53,450 bases of DNA from JAEUPI01 sp044222685 (GTDB taxonomy: Bacteria; Pseudomonadota; Gammaproteobacteria; Burkholderiales; Burkholderiaceae_C). The stretch spans positions 1-53,450 of the forward strand of contig JBGAMU010000018.1 of the NCBI GenBank assembly GCA_044222685.1, read 5' to 3'. Shown here piece after piece: positions 1 through 8,823 of the stretch. The notes under the pieces are model-generated. The model made no database searches. It was not told where the DNA came from and worked only from the letters and a program-made list of their open reading frames with translations. How positions within the stretch are numbered: position 1 is the stretch's first letter; the number at the start of each line of letters is the position of its first letter. The translations under genes were made by a program, and so were the position numbers.

Positions 1-1
1 G

Positions 2-856
2 CTGGGCAAGGTGCCCGGCAACATCGAGGCCATCCGGCCGATGAAGGACGGCGTGATCGCCGACTTCACCGTGACCGAGCAGATGCTCAAGCAGTTCATC
101 AAGATGGTCCACCCGCGCTCGATGATGAAGCCGAGCCCGCGGATCATCATCTGCGTGCCCTGCGGCTCGACCCAGGTCGAGCGCCGCGCGATCCGCGAGT
201 CGGCGCTCGGCGCCGGCGCCAGCGAGGTCTACCTGATCGAGGAGCCGATGGCCGCGGCCATCGGCGCCGGCCTGCCGGTGAGCGAGGCCAGCGGCTCGAT
301 GGTGGTCGACATCGGCGGCGGCACCACCGAAGTCGGCGTCATCTCGCTGGGCGGCATGGTCTACAAGGGCAGCGTGCGTGTCGGCGGCGACAAGTTCGAC
401 GAAGCCATCATCAACTACATCCGCCGCAACTACGGCATGCTGATCGGCGAACCCACCGCCGAAGGCATCAAGAAGAGCATCGGCAGCGCCTTCCCTGGCT
501 CCGAGGTCAAGGAGATGGAGGTCAAGGGCCGCAACCTCTCCGAAGGCGTGCCGCGCAGCTTCACGATCTCGTCCAACGAGATCCTCGAAGCGCTGACCGA
601 TCCGCTGAACCAGATCGTGTCGAGCGTGAAGAACGCGCTCGAGCAGACGCCGCCCGAGCTCGGCGCCGACATCGCCGAACGCGGCATGATGCTCACCGGC
701 GGTGGTGCGTTGCTGCGTGACCTCGACCGGCTGCTCGCCGAAGAGACCGGCCTGCCGGTGCTGGTGGCCGAGGACCCGCTGACCTGCGTGGTGCGCGGCT
801 GCGGCATGGCGCTCGAACGCATGGAACGGCTCGGTTCGATCTTCACCTCGGAGTAG
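2..856 (+). CDS. mreB: Rod shape-determining protein MreB (5' end cut by window edge)
   Basis: MreB is the bacterial actin homologue that polymerises on the inner face of the membrane and directs lateral wall synthesis by the elongasome. About 284 C-terminal residues are present; roughly 60 N-terminal residues, including the first phosphate loop, lie outside the window. The frame is open from base 2, so the internal GTG at 11 is not the start. Visible actin-fold motifs are YLIEEPMAAAIGAG, the second phosphate motif VVDIGGGTTEVGVI and the adenosine motif MLTGGGALLRDLD. It is followed after 39 bases by mreC, the standard mre order, so identity is secure. Confidence 0.97.
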   Translation: MGKVPGNIEAIRPMKDGVIADFTVTEQMLKQFIKMVHPRSMMKPSPRIIICVPCGSTQVERRAIRESALGAGASEVYLIEEPMAAAIGAGLPVSEASGSMVVDIGGGTTEVGVISLGGMVYKGSVRVGGDKFDEAIINYIRRNYGMLIGEPTAEGIKKSIGSAFPGSEVKEMEVKGRNLSEGVPRSFTISSNEILEALTDPLNQIVSSVKNALEQTPPELGADIAERGMMLTGGGALLRDLDRLLAEETGLPVLVAEDPLTCVVRGCGMALERMERLGSIFTSE

Positions 857-895
857 GTTCGCCGCCCGGCCGCTGTTTCAGTCGCGGCGCCACAC

Positions 896-1822
896 ATGCC
901 ACTGGGCACGCTCGACCGCACACCACCGCCCTTCTTCCGCCAGGGCCCGTCGGCCTTGACCAAGCTCGCGGTGTTCTCGGCGTTGGCAGTGTTCCTGATG
1001 GCCGCCGATTCGCGGCTCAAGTACACGCAGCCCGTGCGCGCTGCGCTGGCCACGGTGCTGCTGCCGGTGCAGCGCACGCTGCGCATCCCGGTCGAGATGG
1101 TGCAGGGCGGCGGCGAGTACCTGCAGGGTCTGGCGCGTGCCATCAGTGCCGAGCGCGAGGCGCGTGCGACGCTGGCAGCGCAGGCCGAACGGGCGGCGCG
1201 TGTCGAGCAACTGACACAGGAAAACGCGCAGCTGCGGGCCTTGCTCGGCCTGCGCCCGGCGATCAACGTACGCAGCCGCACAGCCGAAGTGTTGTACGAG
1301 GCGACCGATCCCTACTCGCGCAAGCTCTTCATCGACAGCGGCTCGACGCAGGGCATCGCGCTCGGCTCGCCGGTCATCAACGAGGCCGGGGTGCTGGGGC
1401 AGGTGACACGCGTCTATCCGTTGTCGGCCGAGGTCACGCTGCTGGCCGACAAGGACGCCGCCATCCCCGTGCTGAACGCCCGCACCCAGCAACGAAGCGC
1501 CGCGTTCGGCGGGCTCGTCGGCGAGGGCGACGCGATGGAGCTGCGCTTCCTGGCCGGCAATGCCGACGTGCAGCCGGGTGACCTACTGATGACCAGTGGT
1601 GTCGATGGCGTCTATCCGCCGGGCCTGGCGGTGGCCAAGGTGACGAAGGTCGACCGCCGCGTCGACGCGGGCTTCGCGCGCATCGTCCTGCAGCCCACGG
1701 CGCGCGCCGACGGCGTGCGCCACCTGCTCGTGCTGGAGCCGATGGCCACGCAAATGCCGGCGCGACCGGAGCCCGACGCCGAATCCACCAAGCCGGTCAA
1801 GCAGCGCGGGGCGCGGCGATGA
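896..1822 (+). CDS. mreC: Rod shape-determining protein MreC
   Basis: MreC is a bitopic inner-membrane protein whose periplasmic beta domains bind PBP2 and organise the elongasome. The 308-residue product has a short basic N-terminus, one membrane segment (about residues 24-38), a coiled coil (about 75-115, rich in Ala, Glu and Gln and ending ENAQLRALLGL), then the beta-barrel domain with the family-typical VINEAGVLGQVTRVYP stretch. The C-terminal 25 residues are Pro/Lys/Arg-rich and unlikely to be folded. The start ATG has no clear Shine-Dalgarno sequence. The stop codon is fused by an ATGA overlap to a mini-ORF described separately. Confidence 0.96.
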   Translation: MPLGTLDRTPPPFFRQGPSALTKLAVFSALAVFLMAADSRLKYTQPVRAALATVLLPVQRTLRIPVEMVQGGGEYLQGLARAISAEREARATLAAQAERAARVEQLTQENAQLRALLGLRPAINVRSRTAEVLYEATDPYSRKLFIDSGSTQGIALGSPVINEAGVLGQVTRVYPLSAEVTLLADKDAAIPVLNARTQQRSAAFGGLVGEGDAMELRFLAGNADVQPGDLLMTSGVDGVYPPGLAVAKVTKVDRRVDAGFARIVLQPTARADGVRHLLVLEPMATQMPARPEPDAESTKPVKQRGARR

Positions 1823-1906
1823 CGAGAACGCACGCGCCATGAACGTGCCGCCGGAAAGGACGTGCTCGCCATGAACGTGCCGCTGGACAGGAGGTACGCG
1901 CCATGA
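1819..1906 (+). other. Ladder of three mini-ORFs joined by ATGA overlaps, with 32-nt repeated start sites
   Basis: Four ATGA stop/start overlaps occur in succession: mreC stop with ATG 1819, then MTRTHAP ending on ATG 1839, then MNVPPERTCSP ending on ATG 1871, then MNVPLDRRYAP ending on the mreD ATG at 1903. The starts at 1839, 1871 and 1903 are exactly 32 bases apart and lie in similar sequence, so this is an imperfect tandem duplication of a translation start region. Because 32 is not a multiple of 3, the frame shifts at each step. The last copy carries AGGAGG (1889-1894), 8 bases before mreD. Whether the peptides are made cannot be told from sequence. Confidence 0.75.
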
Positions 1907-2424
1907 TCATGCCGCGTGGGGCCGACCAGCTGCTGCTGCCGGTCAATCCGCTGTTCATCGTGGTGTCGTTGCTGTTCGCGCTCGGCTTCAATCTGATTCC
2001 GCTGGGCCGCCAGGCTGCGATGCCCGACCTGCTGGCGCTGGTGCTGGTGTTCTGGAACGTGCACCAGCCGTTGCGCGTCGGCGTCGGACTGGCCTTCGTG
2101 CTGGGCTTGCTCATGGACGTGCACCAGGGCGCCTTGTTCGGCCAGCACGCGCTGGCCTACACGCTGCTGAGTTTTCTGGCGGTTTCGATGCACCGGCGCC
2201 TGCTGTGGTTCTCGGTGCTGGAGCAAGCGCTGCAGGTGTTGCCGCTGTTTGCGGCGGCTCATGGCGTGTCGCTGGTCGTGCGGCTGGTGTCTGGCGGCTC
2301 GTTTCCGGGGTGGGAGTTGCTGCTGGCGCCGGCGTTCGAGGCACTTTTGTGGCCTTTGGCCGTTTGGATACTGTTGGCGCCGCAACGCCGGCCCCCCGAC
2401 CCCGACGAGAATCGGCCGCTGTAG
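1903..2424 (+). CDS. mreD: Rod shape-determining protein MreD
   Basis: MreD is the small polytopic inner-membrane partner of MreC in the elongasome. The 173-residue product is almost wholly hydrophobic, with about five membrane segments, the usual length and make-up for the family. Motifs typical of betaproteobacterial MreD include LLPVNPLFIVVSLLFAL near the N-terminus and FVLGLLMDVHQGALFGQHAL in the middle. The start at ATG 1903 is supported by AGGAGG eight bases upstream; a second in-frame ATG lies two codons later. It follows mreC after an unusual 80-base spacer of overlapping mini-ORFs and precedes mrdA by 15 bases. Confidence 0.95.
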   Translation: MIMPRGADQLLLPVNPLFIVVSLLFALGFNLIPLGRQAAMPDLLALVLVFWNVHQPLRVGVGLAFVLGLLMDVHQGALFGQHALAYTLLSFLAVSMHRRLLWFSVLEQALQVLPLFAAAHGVSLVVRLVSGGSFPGWELLLAPAFEALLWPLAVWILLAPQRRPPDPDENRPL

Positions 2425-2439
2425 CAACTGCGGATCGCG

Positions 2440-4452
2440 ATGATCGAACTGCGCAACATCGAAGCCGACCTCGACCGCTTTCGCGGCCGGTTGCTCGCGG
2501 CCGCGCTGTTCGTGCTGGTCGCCTTCGGTCTGCTGGCGACCCGCCTGGTGTGGCTGCAGGTCTGGCAGCACGAGGTGTTGTCGACGCAGGCAGAGGCCAA
2601 CCGCATCGCGGTGGTGCCGGTGGTGCCCAACCGCGGCCTGATCCTCGATCGCAACGGCATCGTGCTGGCCACCAACTACTCGGCCTACACGCTGGAGATC
2701 ACGCCTTCGCGGCTGAACGGCGACGCCGAGACGGTGATCGACCAGCTCAGCAAGATCGTGGACATCCAGCCGCGCGACCGCCGGCGCTACAAGCGGCTGC
2801 TCGACGAGAGCAAGAGCTTCGAGTCGCTGCCGATCCGCACCAAGCTGAGCGATGACGAAGTCGCCCGCTTCATGGCGCAGCGGTTCCGCTTTCCTGGCGT
2901 CGACGTGCGGGCGCGGCTGTTCCGCAACTATCCGCTCGGCGAGACCGGCGCGCACCTGATCGGCTACATCGGCCGCATCAACCAGACCGAGAAGAAGGCG
3001 ATCGAGGACTGGGACGAGGAGCGCCAGGCCAACTACAAGGGCACCGACTACATCGGCAAGCTCGGGCTCGAGCAGAGCTACGAGGACGAACTGCACGGCG
3101 CCACCGGGTTCGAGGAAGTCGAGACCAGCGCCGGCGGGCGTGCGGTGCGCCGGCTCGCCAGCCACGGCGCCACGCCGGGCAACACGCTGCGCCTGTCGGT
3201 CGACATCAAGCTGCAGGCGCTGGCCGAAGAGATGTTCGGCCAGCGCCGCGGCGCGCTGGTGGCGATCGATCCGCGCAACGGCGAGGTACTGGCGCTGGTG
3301 AGCAAGCCGACCTTCGATCCCAACCTGTTCGTCGACGGCATCGACGCCGACAGCTGGCGCGAACTGAACGAGTCGATCGACAAGCCGCTGCTCAACCGGG
3401 CGCTGCGCGGCACCTATCCGCCAGGCTCGACCTTCAAGCCGTTCATGGCCATGGCCGCACTCAACACCGGCAAGCGCAGTCCAAGCACCGTCATCCACGA
3501 CGGGGGGTCGTACCAGTTCGGCAACCACCTGTTCCGCAGTCACGGCGACCACGGCCTGGGACCGGTGGACATGGTGCGCTCGATCGTCAAGTCGAGCAAC
3601 GTCTACTACTATTCGCTGGCCAACGAGCTCGGCGTCGACCTGATGCATGAACAGTTGTCGCCGATGGGCTTCGGCCGCAAGACCGGCATCGACATCGACG
3701 GCGAACTCACCGGCCTGTTGCCGTCCACCGAGTGGAAGCGGCGCGCCTACAAGCGCCCCGAGCAGCAGAAGTGGTACGCTGGCGAGACCATTTCGCTCGG
3801 CATTGGTCAGGGCTACAACAACTTCACGGCGCTGCAGCTGGCCACCGCCACCGCCACGCTGGTATCGGGCGGCGAGCGTTACCTGCCGCGCCTGGTGCGC
3901 GACATCGAGAACGTGATGACGCGCGAGCGCAAGCGCGTGGCCAGCGAGGCGCAGCAGGCGCTGGCCTTCAAGCCCGAGCATGTCGACCTGATCACGCGCG
4001 CCATGTACGGCGTCACGCAGGAGGGCACCTCGGTGCGATCGTTCCTCGGCGCGCCGTACAAGACCGGCGGCAAGACGGGAACTGCCCAGGCGGTGTCGAT
4101 CAAGGCGAACGAGAAGTACAACGCGTCCAAGATGGAAGAGCATCAGCGTGACCATTCGCTGTACATCGCCTTCGCGCCGGTCGAGAAGCCGACAGTCGCG
4201 CTGGCCGTCATCGTCGAGAACGCCGGCTTCGGCTCCGAGGCGGCGGCGCCGATCGCCCGGCGCGTGTTCGACTACCTGCTGCTCGGGCTGGTGCCGAGCC
4301 CCGAGGACATGGCGCTGACGCAGCAGGGCAAATCGGGCCCGCCGGTGGGCAAGCAACGGCTGGCCGACGAGTGGCCGCTGCCCGGCATGGCGTCGGCCAC
4401 GCTGCAGATCGTCCCCAATCCGGTCCGTGTAGCCAGGGGGGGGCCGCGATGA
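2440..4452 (+). CDS. mrdA: Penicillin-binding protein 2 (elongasome transpeptidase)
   Basis: PBP2 is the class B penicillin-binding transpeptidase that cross-links peptidoglycan during rod elongation with RodA. The 670-residue product has one N-terminal membrane anchor (about residues 17-40), a pedestal domain and the transpeptidase domain. The catalytic motifs are present: STFK with the acylated serine near residue 330, SSN near 385-387, and KTGT near 545-548. It lies between mreD and rodA with gaps of only 15 and 13 bases, so one transcript is likely. The C-terminal 40 residues are proline-rich and variable. Confidence 0.97.
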   Translation: MIELRNIEADLDRFRGRLLAAALFVLVAFGLLATRLVWLQVWQHEVLSTQAEANRIAVVPVVPNRGLILDRNGIVLATNYSAYTLEITPSRLNGDAETVIDQLSKIVDIQPRDRRRYKRLLDESKSFESLPIRTKLSDDEVARFMAQRFRFPGVDVRARLFRNYPLGETGAHLIGYIGRINQTEKKAIEDWDEERQANYKGTDYIGKLGLEQSYEDELHGATGFEEVETSAGGRAVRRLASHGATPGNTLRLSVDIKLQALAEEMFGQRRGALVAIDPRNGEVLALVSKPTFDPNLFVDGIDADSWRELNESIDKPLLNRALRGTYPPGSTFKPFMAMAALNTGKRSPSTVIHDGGSYQFGNHLFRSHGDHGLGPVDMVRSIVKSSNVYYYSLANELGVDLMHEQLSPMGFGRKTGIDIDGELTGLLPSTEWKRRAYKRPEQQKWYAGETISLGIGQGYNNFTALQLATATATLVSGGERYLPRLVRDIENVMTRERKRVASEAQQALAFKPEHVDLITRAMYGVTQEGTSVRSFLGAPYKTGGKTGTAQAVSIKANEKYNASKMEEHQRDHSLYIAFAPVEKPTVALAVIVENAGFGSEAAAPIARRVFDYLLLGLVPSPEDMALTQQGKSGPPVGKQRLADEWPLPGMASATLQIVPNPVRVARGGPR

Positions 4453-4465
4453 AGGCCAGCGGCCG

Positions 4466-5620
4466 ATGAGTGCCGTCTTCGAGCAGCCGACACCCTGGCA
4501 GCGCCTGCGACCGATGCTGGGCGGCTTCGACGGCGTGCTGTCGGGCGTGGCGGCGCTGCTGGCCGTCGCCGGCCTGATCACGATGTATTCCGCCGGCTTC
4601 GACCACGGCACGCGGTTCGTCGATCACGCCCGCAACATGGGCCTGGCCTTGGTCATCATGTTCCTGGTGGCACAGATCCCACCGCAGAAGCTGATGGGCC
4701 TGGCGGTGCCGCTGTACACGATCGGCGTGGCGCTGCTGGTGGCCACGGCGCTGTTCGGCATCACGAAGAAGGGTGCCACGCGCTGGCTCAACGTGGGGCT
4801 GGTGATCCAGCCGAGCGAGATCCTGAAGATCGCCATGCCGATGATGCTCGCCTGGTGGTTCCAGAAGCGCGAGGGCCGGCTCGGCGCGCCGGACTTCGTG
4901 GTGGCGGCGTTGCTGCTGCTGGTGCCGGTCGGCCTGGTTGTCAAGCAGCCCGATCTCGGTACTGCGATCCTGATCCTGTCGGCCGGCTTGTATGTCATCT
5001 TCTTTGCCGGCCTGCCGTGGAAGCTGATCGTCCCGGTGATGGTGGCCGGATTGGCCGGCGTGGTGGCCCTCGTCATCACGCAGGACCGTATCTGCGAGCC
5101 CGATGTCGTCTGGCCGATGCTGCGCGAGTACCAGAAGCACCGCGTTTGCACGCTGCTCGATCCGACCACCGATCCGCTGGGCAAGGGCTTCCACATCATC
5201 CAGGGCATGATTGCCATCGGCTCGGGCGGCGTCACCGGCAAGGGCTTCATGAACGGCACGCAGACGCACCTGGAATTCATCCCCGAGCGCACCACCGACT
5301 TCGTGTTCGCCGCCTTTGCCGAAGAGTTCGGCCTGCTGGGCGTCGCCGGGCTGCTGCTCGGCTTCATCTTCCTGATTCTGCGCGGCCTGATGATCGCCGC
5401 TGAGGCGCCCACGGTGTTCACTCGCTTGCTGGCCGGGGCGGTGACGCTCAGCTTCTTCACCTATGCCTTCGTCAACATGGGCATGGTCAGCGGGGTGCTG
5501 CCGGTGGTGGGCATACCGCTTCCGTTCATCAGCTATGGCGGCACCGCGATGGTCAGCCTGGGCCTCGGGCTCGGGCTGCTGATGTCGATCGCCCGCAGCC
5601 GCACGCTGATGCAGAGCTGA
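4466..5620 (+). CDS. rodA: Peptidoglycan glycosyltransferase RodA
   Basis: RodA is the SEDS-family glycosyltransferase that polymerises lipid II into glycan strands in partnership with PBP2. The 384-residue product has about ten membrane helices. SEDS hallmarks are visible: the QPSEILKIAMPMM segment, KQPDLGTAILI, the periplasmic loop with GKGFMNGTQTHLEFIPERTTD, and the C-terminal GIPLPFISYGGTAM. The start ATG lies 13 bases after mrdA. The stop codon shares one base with the next start (TGATG), so the following dehydrogenase is translationally coupled to a cell-shape operon with which it has no obvious functional link. Confidence 0.97.
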   Translation: MSAVFEQPTPWQRLRPMLGGFDGVLSGVAALLAVAGLITMYSAGFDHGTRFVDHARNMGLALVIMFLVAQIPPQKLMGLAVPLYTIGVALLVATALFGITKKGATRWLNVGLVIQPSEILKIAMPMMLAWWFQKREGRLGAPDFVVAALLLLVPVGLVVKQPDLGTAILILSAGLYVIFFAGLPWKLIVPVMVAGLAGVVALVITQDRICEPDVVWPMLREYQKHRVCTLLDPTTDPLGKGFHIIQGMIAIGSGGVTGKGFMNGTQTHLEFIPERTTDFVFAAFAEEFGLLGVAGLLLGFIFLILRGLMIAAEAPTVFTRLLAGAVTLSFFTYAFVNMGMVSGVLPVVGIPLPFISYGGTAMVSLGLGLGLLMSIARSRTLMQS

Positions 5621-6531
5621 TGGACGCGCCTGCCGGCACGGCCGCGACGACGGTCGGCGTCATCGGCATCGGCAACATGGGCGGGGCGCTGGCGCTGCGC
5701 CTGCTCGACGGCGGCTACCGCCTGACCGTGCGCGACCTGCGGCCCGAGGCCGAAGCGGTGGCTGCGCGGGCGGGTGCCCGCGTTGCAGCGGATGCGGCTG
5801 ACGCCGCCGACGGGTGCAGCGTGCTCATCGTGGTCGTCGTCGACGCAGCGCAGTGCGACGACGTGCTGTTCGGCGCCCGCGGGGCGGCGCAGACGCTGCG
5901 GCCCGGACAGGCGGTCTTGTTGTGTCCGACGATCGCGCCGCAAGACGTCGAGCGGCTGGCGGCGCGGCTCGCGGCACAGGGCGTCGGCTGCATCGACGCG
6001 CCGATGTCGGGAGGGCCGCAACGCGCGCGCGATGGCTCGATGAGCCTGATGGTGGCCTGCGACGACGCGCTCTTCGCGCGCCACGAGCCGGTGCTGCGTC
6101 AGCTGTCGTCGCGGCTGTTTCGCGTCGGCACGCGACCGGGCGACGGCGCCCGCACCAAGCTCGTCAACAACCTGCTGGCGGCGGTCAATCTCGCGGCGGC
6201 AGCCGAGGCGATGGCGATGGCCGAGCGGCTCGGACTGGACGCGCCGCGCACGCTGGCGGTTATCGAGCAGTCGAGCGGGCAGAGCTGGATCGGCAGCGAC
6301 CGCATGCGTCGCGCGATCGCAGGCGACTTCGAGCCACGCGCGCACACGCGGCTGCTGGCCAAGGACAGCACGCTGGCGCTGGCCATGGCGCGCGATGCCG
6401 GGCTCCCGCTGCCGGCGTTCGGCGCGCTGGCCCAGCGGCTGTTTCAGCAGGCCTGCGCGAGCGGCCTGGCCGACCGCGACGATGCCAGCCTGCTCACGCT
6501 GCTGCGGGGCTCGAGTTCTCCGGCACCGTGA
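5620..6531 (+). CDS. NAD(P)-dependent beta-hydroxyacid dehydrogenase
   Basis: This belongs to the 3-hydroxyisobutyrate / 6-phosphogluconate dehydrogenase superfamily, which oxidises short beta-hydroxyacids with NAD(P). The 303-residue protein has the N-terminal Rossmann motif GVIGIGNMGGALA (about residues 13-25), the substrate-binding signature DAPMSGGPQRARDG (about 127-140) and the catalytic-lysine segment KLVNNLLAAVN (about 180-190). The substrate cannot be decided from sequence; tartronate semialdehyde, 3-hydroxyisobutyrate and L-threonate are all known in the family. It overlaps rodA by one base and its 3' end overlaps the convergent sensor-kinase gene by 38 bases. Confidence 0.88.
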   Translation: MDAPAGTAATTVGVIGIGNMGGALALRLLDGGYRLTVRDLRPEAEAVAARAGARVAADAADAADGCSVLIVVVVDAAQCDDVLFGARGAAQTLRPGQAVLLCPTIAPQDVERLAARLAAQGVGCIDAPMSGGPQRARDGSMSLMVACDDALFARHEPVLRQLSSRLFRVGTRPGDGARTKLVNNLLAAVNLAAAAEAMAMAERLGLDAPRTLAVIEQSSGQSWIGSDRMRRAIAGDFEPRAHTRLLAKDSTLALAMARDAGLPLPAFGALAQRLFQQACASGLADRDDASLLTLLRGSSSPAP

Positions 6532-7990
6532 GTGGGAAGCGCAGCGTGAAGAGCGCGCCCGGCCCCTGACCCGACGAGCCCGCCGATGTCCGCGGGCGGG
6601 CATCGGTGATGGTGACGCTGGCGCCGTGCTGCAGCGCGATTTCCTTGACGATGGCCAGTCCGAGCCCGCTGCCGTCGACCTCGGTGCCGAGTGCCCGATA
6701 GAAGGCCTGGAACACCAGGTCGCGTTCGGCCTCTGGGATGCCAGGGCCTGAGTCCTCGACCTGCAGCACCACCACCTGGCCGAACGGGTCGGGCATCACC
6801 CGCACCGTGACCTCGCCGCCGGCCGGCGTGTACTGCAGCGCGTTGTCGACCAGATTGCGCACCAGCTCGCGGATCAGCAGCGGCTGGCCGATCAGGCGGC
6901 CAGCCGGCGCGTCGCCATCGGGGCCTTCGTAGCCGAGGTCGATGCGCTTGTCCATCGCCTTCGGCACGAAGTCGTGCACGGCCTCGCGCGCCAGTCGGTC
7001 GAGCCGCACCTCCTGCTTGCGCATGGCCGATTCCTTGTCCTCGGCCCGCGCCATCGACAGCAGCTGGTTGACCATGTGCGCCGCCCGTTGGCTAGACCGC
7101 GCGATCTGCTGCAGCGAGCGCTTCAGCGCCTTCGGATCCTGCTGGCCGGCGTCGATTTCGCGCTGGGCCAGTTCGGCCTGCGTGCGCAGGCCGGCCAGCG
7201 GCGTCTTCAGCTGATGCGCGGCGTCGGCCAGGAAGTGCTTCTGGCTGCTGATCGACTGGTCCAGCCGCGCCAGCAGGTCGTTGATCGCGCGCACCAGCGG
7301 CGCCACCTCTTCCGGCGCGTCGCGCTCGTCGATCGGGCTCAAGTCCTGGCTCTTGCGGCGACGGATGCGTTGCTGCAGCTCGTGCAGCGGACGGATGCCG
7401 CGCGCCAGGGCGAACCACACCAGCACCACCGCGACCGGCAGGATGATGAACTGCGGAATGATGACGCCCTTGATGATCTCGGTGGCCAGCTGCGAGCGCT
7501 TTTCCAGCGTCTCACCGACTTGCACCAGCGGCGGCGTCTCGCTGCGCCCGCCGCTGCCGCGGATCCACAGGTAGGCGATGCGCACCGGCTCGGCCTGGAT
7601 CTCGCCGTCGCGAAAACGCACTTCGTCGATGGCCGGCGCCTCGTCGGGCACGAACAGTTCGAGGTCGCCGGCGACGTGCTCGCCGCGGGCGCCGACCACG
7701 CGGAAGTACACGCGGTCGGTGTCGTCGCTGCGCAGCACGTCGGCCGCTACATCGGGCAGACGTAGCTTGACGAAGCCCGGCCCGCCGTCGCGGGCCGGCT
7801 CGATGACGATCTGGCGTGCGATCGTGCGCGCCATGTCGCCCAGCTCGCGGTCGTAGGGCCGATTGGCGATGTTCTGTGCCACGGCATAGGTGAGCGCCAG
7901 GCTCATCGGCCACAGCAGCAGCAGCGGCGCGAGCATCCAGTCGAGGATCTCGCCGAACAGCGAGCGCTGCTCCGGGGGGAACGGGTCCAT
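6494..7990 (-). CDS. Two-component sensor histidine kinase, TctE/QseC type
   Basis: This inner-membrane histidine kinase pairs with the response regulator upstream. The 498-residue product has membrane helices at about 19-38 and 173-196 flanking a periplasmic sensor region of the type seen in TctE-like kinases, then a HAMP linker, the H-box FLADAAHQLKTPLAGL with phospho-acceptor His259, the N-box NLVDNALQYTP, and the G-boxes VEDSGPGIP and GSGLGLAIVKE. I chose the ATG at 7990 because the frame upstream is unlike a protein and sits antisense to the regulator; no good ribosome site precedes it. TctE homologues sense tricarboxylates, but no transporter is adjacent, so the signal is unknown. Confidence 0.92.
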   Translation of the reverse strand: MDPFPPEQRSLFGEILDWMLAPLLLLWPMSLALTYAVAQNIANRPYDRELGDMARTIARQIVIEPARDGGPGFVKLRLPDVAADVLRSDDTDRVYFRVVGARGEHVAGDLELFVPDEAPAIDEVRFRDGEIQAEPVRIAYLWIRGSGGRSETPPLVQVGETLEKRSQLATEIIKGVIIPQFIILPVAVVLVWFALARGIRPLHELQQRIRRRKSQDLSPIDERDAPEEVAPLVRAINDLLARLDQSISSQKHFLADAAHQLKTPLAGLRTQAELAQREIDAGQQDPKALKRSLQQIARSSQRAAHMVNQLLSMARAEDKESAMRKQEVRLDRLAREAVHDFVPKAMDKRIDLGYEGPDGDAPAGRLIGQPLLIRELVRNLVDNALQYTPAGGEVTVRVMPDPFGQVVVLQVEDSGPGIPEAERDLVFQAFYRALGTEVDGSGLGLAIVKEIALQHGASVTITDARPRTSAGSSGQGPGALFTLRFPLTVPENSSPAAA

Positions 7991-8039
7991 CGTGGACGAG
8001 GCGGGAGGCGGTGGTTCGGCGACTGTCGGCGCCGGTGCG

Positions 8040-8711
8040 TCAGGCGGCGATCTTCTCCAGGCAGTAGCCGAGGCCGCGCACGGTAGCGATGCGGATCGGG
8101 CCCTGCTCGATCTTCTTGCGCAGGCGATGGATGTAGACCTCGATCGCGTTGTTGCTGACTTCCTCGCCCCACTCGCACAGGCGCTCGACAAGCTGGTCCT
8201 TGCTGACCAGCCGCCCGGCGCGCTGCAGCAGGACTTCGAGCAGCGACAGTTCGCGCGCCGACAGCTCGATCATCTGGTCGTTGATGTAGGCCACGCGGCC
8301 GGTCGCATCGAAGGTCAGGGGTCCGTGCTTGATCACGTTGGACGCGGTGCCCAGGCCGCGCCGCGTGAGAGCCCGCACCCGCGCCTCCAGCTCCTGCAGC
8401 GAGAACGGCTTGGCCATGTAGTCGTCGGCGCCGAGATCGAGCCCCTTCACGCGTTGCTCGACGCTGTCGCCCGCCGTGAGGATCAGCACCGGCATCGTGG
8501 CGCCGCGCGCGCGCAGCTTGCGCAGCACGTCGAAGCCGTGCAGCTTGGGCAAGCCGAGATCGAGGATCACAAGGTCGAACTCGTGCGAAGCGAGCGCCGC
8601 ATCGGCCTCGCTGCCGGTGCCCACCTGGTCGACCGCGTAGCCGGACGCACGCAGCGCGCGCAGCAGCCCGTCGGCCAGTACCTGGTCATCCTCGGCGATC
8701 AGTATGCGCAT
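8040..8711 (-). CDS. OmpR-family response regulator, TctD/QseB type
   Basis: This DNA-binding response regulator is the partner of the adjacent kinase. The 223-residue protein has an N-terminal receiver domain with acidic pocket EDD (residues 7-9), phospho-acceptor Asp51 in LVILDLGLPKLHG, the switch Thr in ILTAGD and Lys in YMAKPF. The C-terminal winged helix carries LSARELSLLEVLLQRAGRLVSK and the recognition region NNAIEVYIHRLRKKI. The start at 8711 begins MRILIAEDD. It lies 49 bases before the kinase on the same strand and is divergent from recA across about 170 bases. Position next to recA is common in Burkholderiales. Confidence 0.95.
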   Translation of the reverse strand: MRILIAEDDQVLADGLLRALRASGYAVDQVGTGSEADAALASHEFDLVILDLGLPKLHGFDVLRKLRARGATMPVLILTAGDSVEQRVKGLDLGADDYMAKPFSLQELEARVRALTRRGLGTASNVIKHGPLTFDATGRVAYINDQMIELSARELSLLEVLLQRAGRLVSKDQLVERLCEWGEEVSNNAIEVYIHRLRKKIEQGPIRIATVRGLGYCLEKIAA

Positions 8712-8792
8712 CGGTAAGCCCTTCGGCGGCCTGCCGGAAAGACGCCGGCGCAGCGCAATCGATTCTAGGCAGCCTGCCCGCGCGAAAGGGTC

Positions 8793-8820
8793 TTGCGCGG
8801 GGCGTGGAAGCCCCTAGAAT
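8793..8820 (+). promoter_or_regulatory. Candidate sigma-70 promoter of recA
   Basis: A -35-like TTGCGC (8793-8798) and -10-like TAGAAT (8815-8820) are separated by 16 bases, placing transcription start near 8827, inside the LexA-type box and about 55 bases before the recA start. The -35 is weak, as is often so for SOS promoters. Confidence 0.5.
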
Positions 8821-8823
8821 GTA

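Noticed and set aside
1612..4611. A minus-strand open frame of about 1000 codons opposite mreD and mrdA
   Set aside because: Composition (His/Arg/Gln/Leu) is that of an antisense frame in high-G+C DNA, and the plus strand holds recognised elongasome genes.
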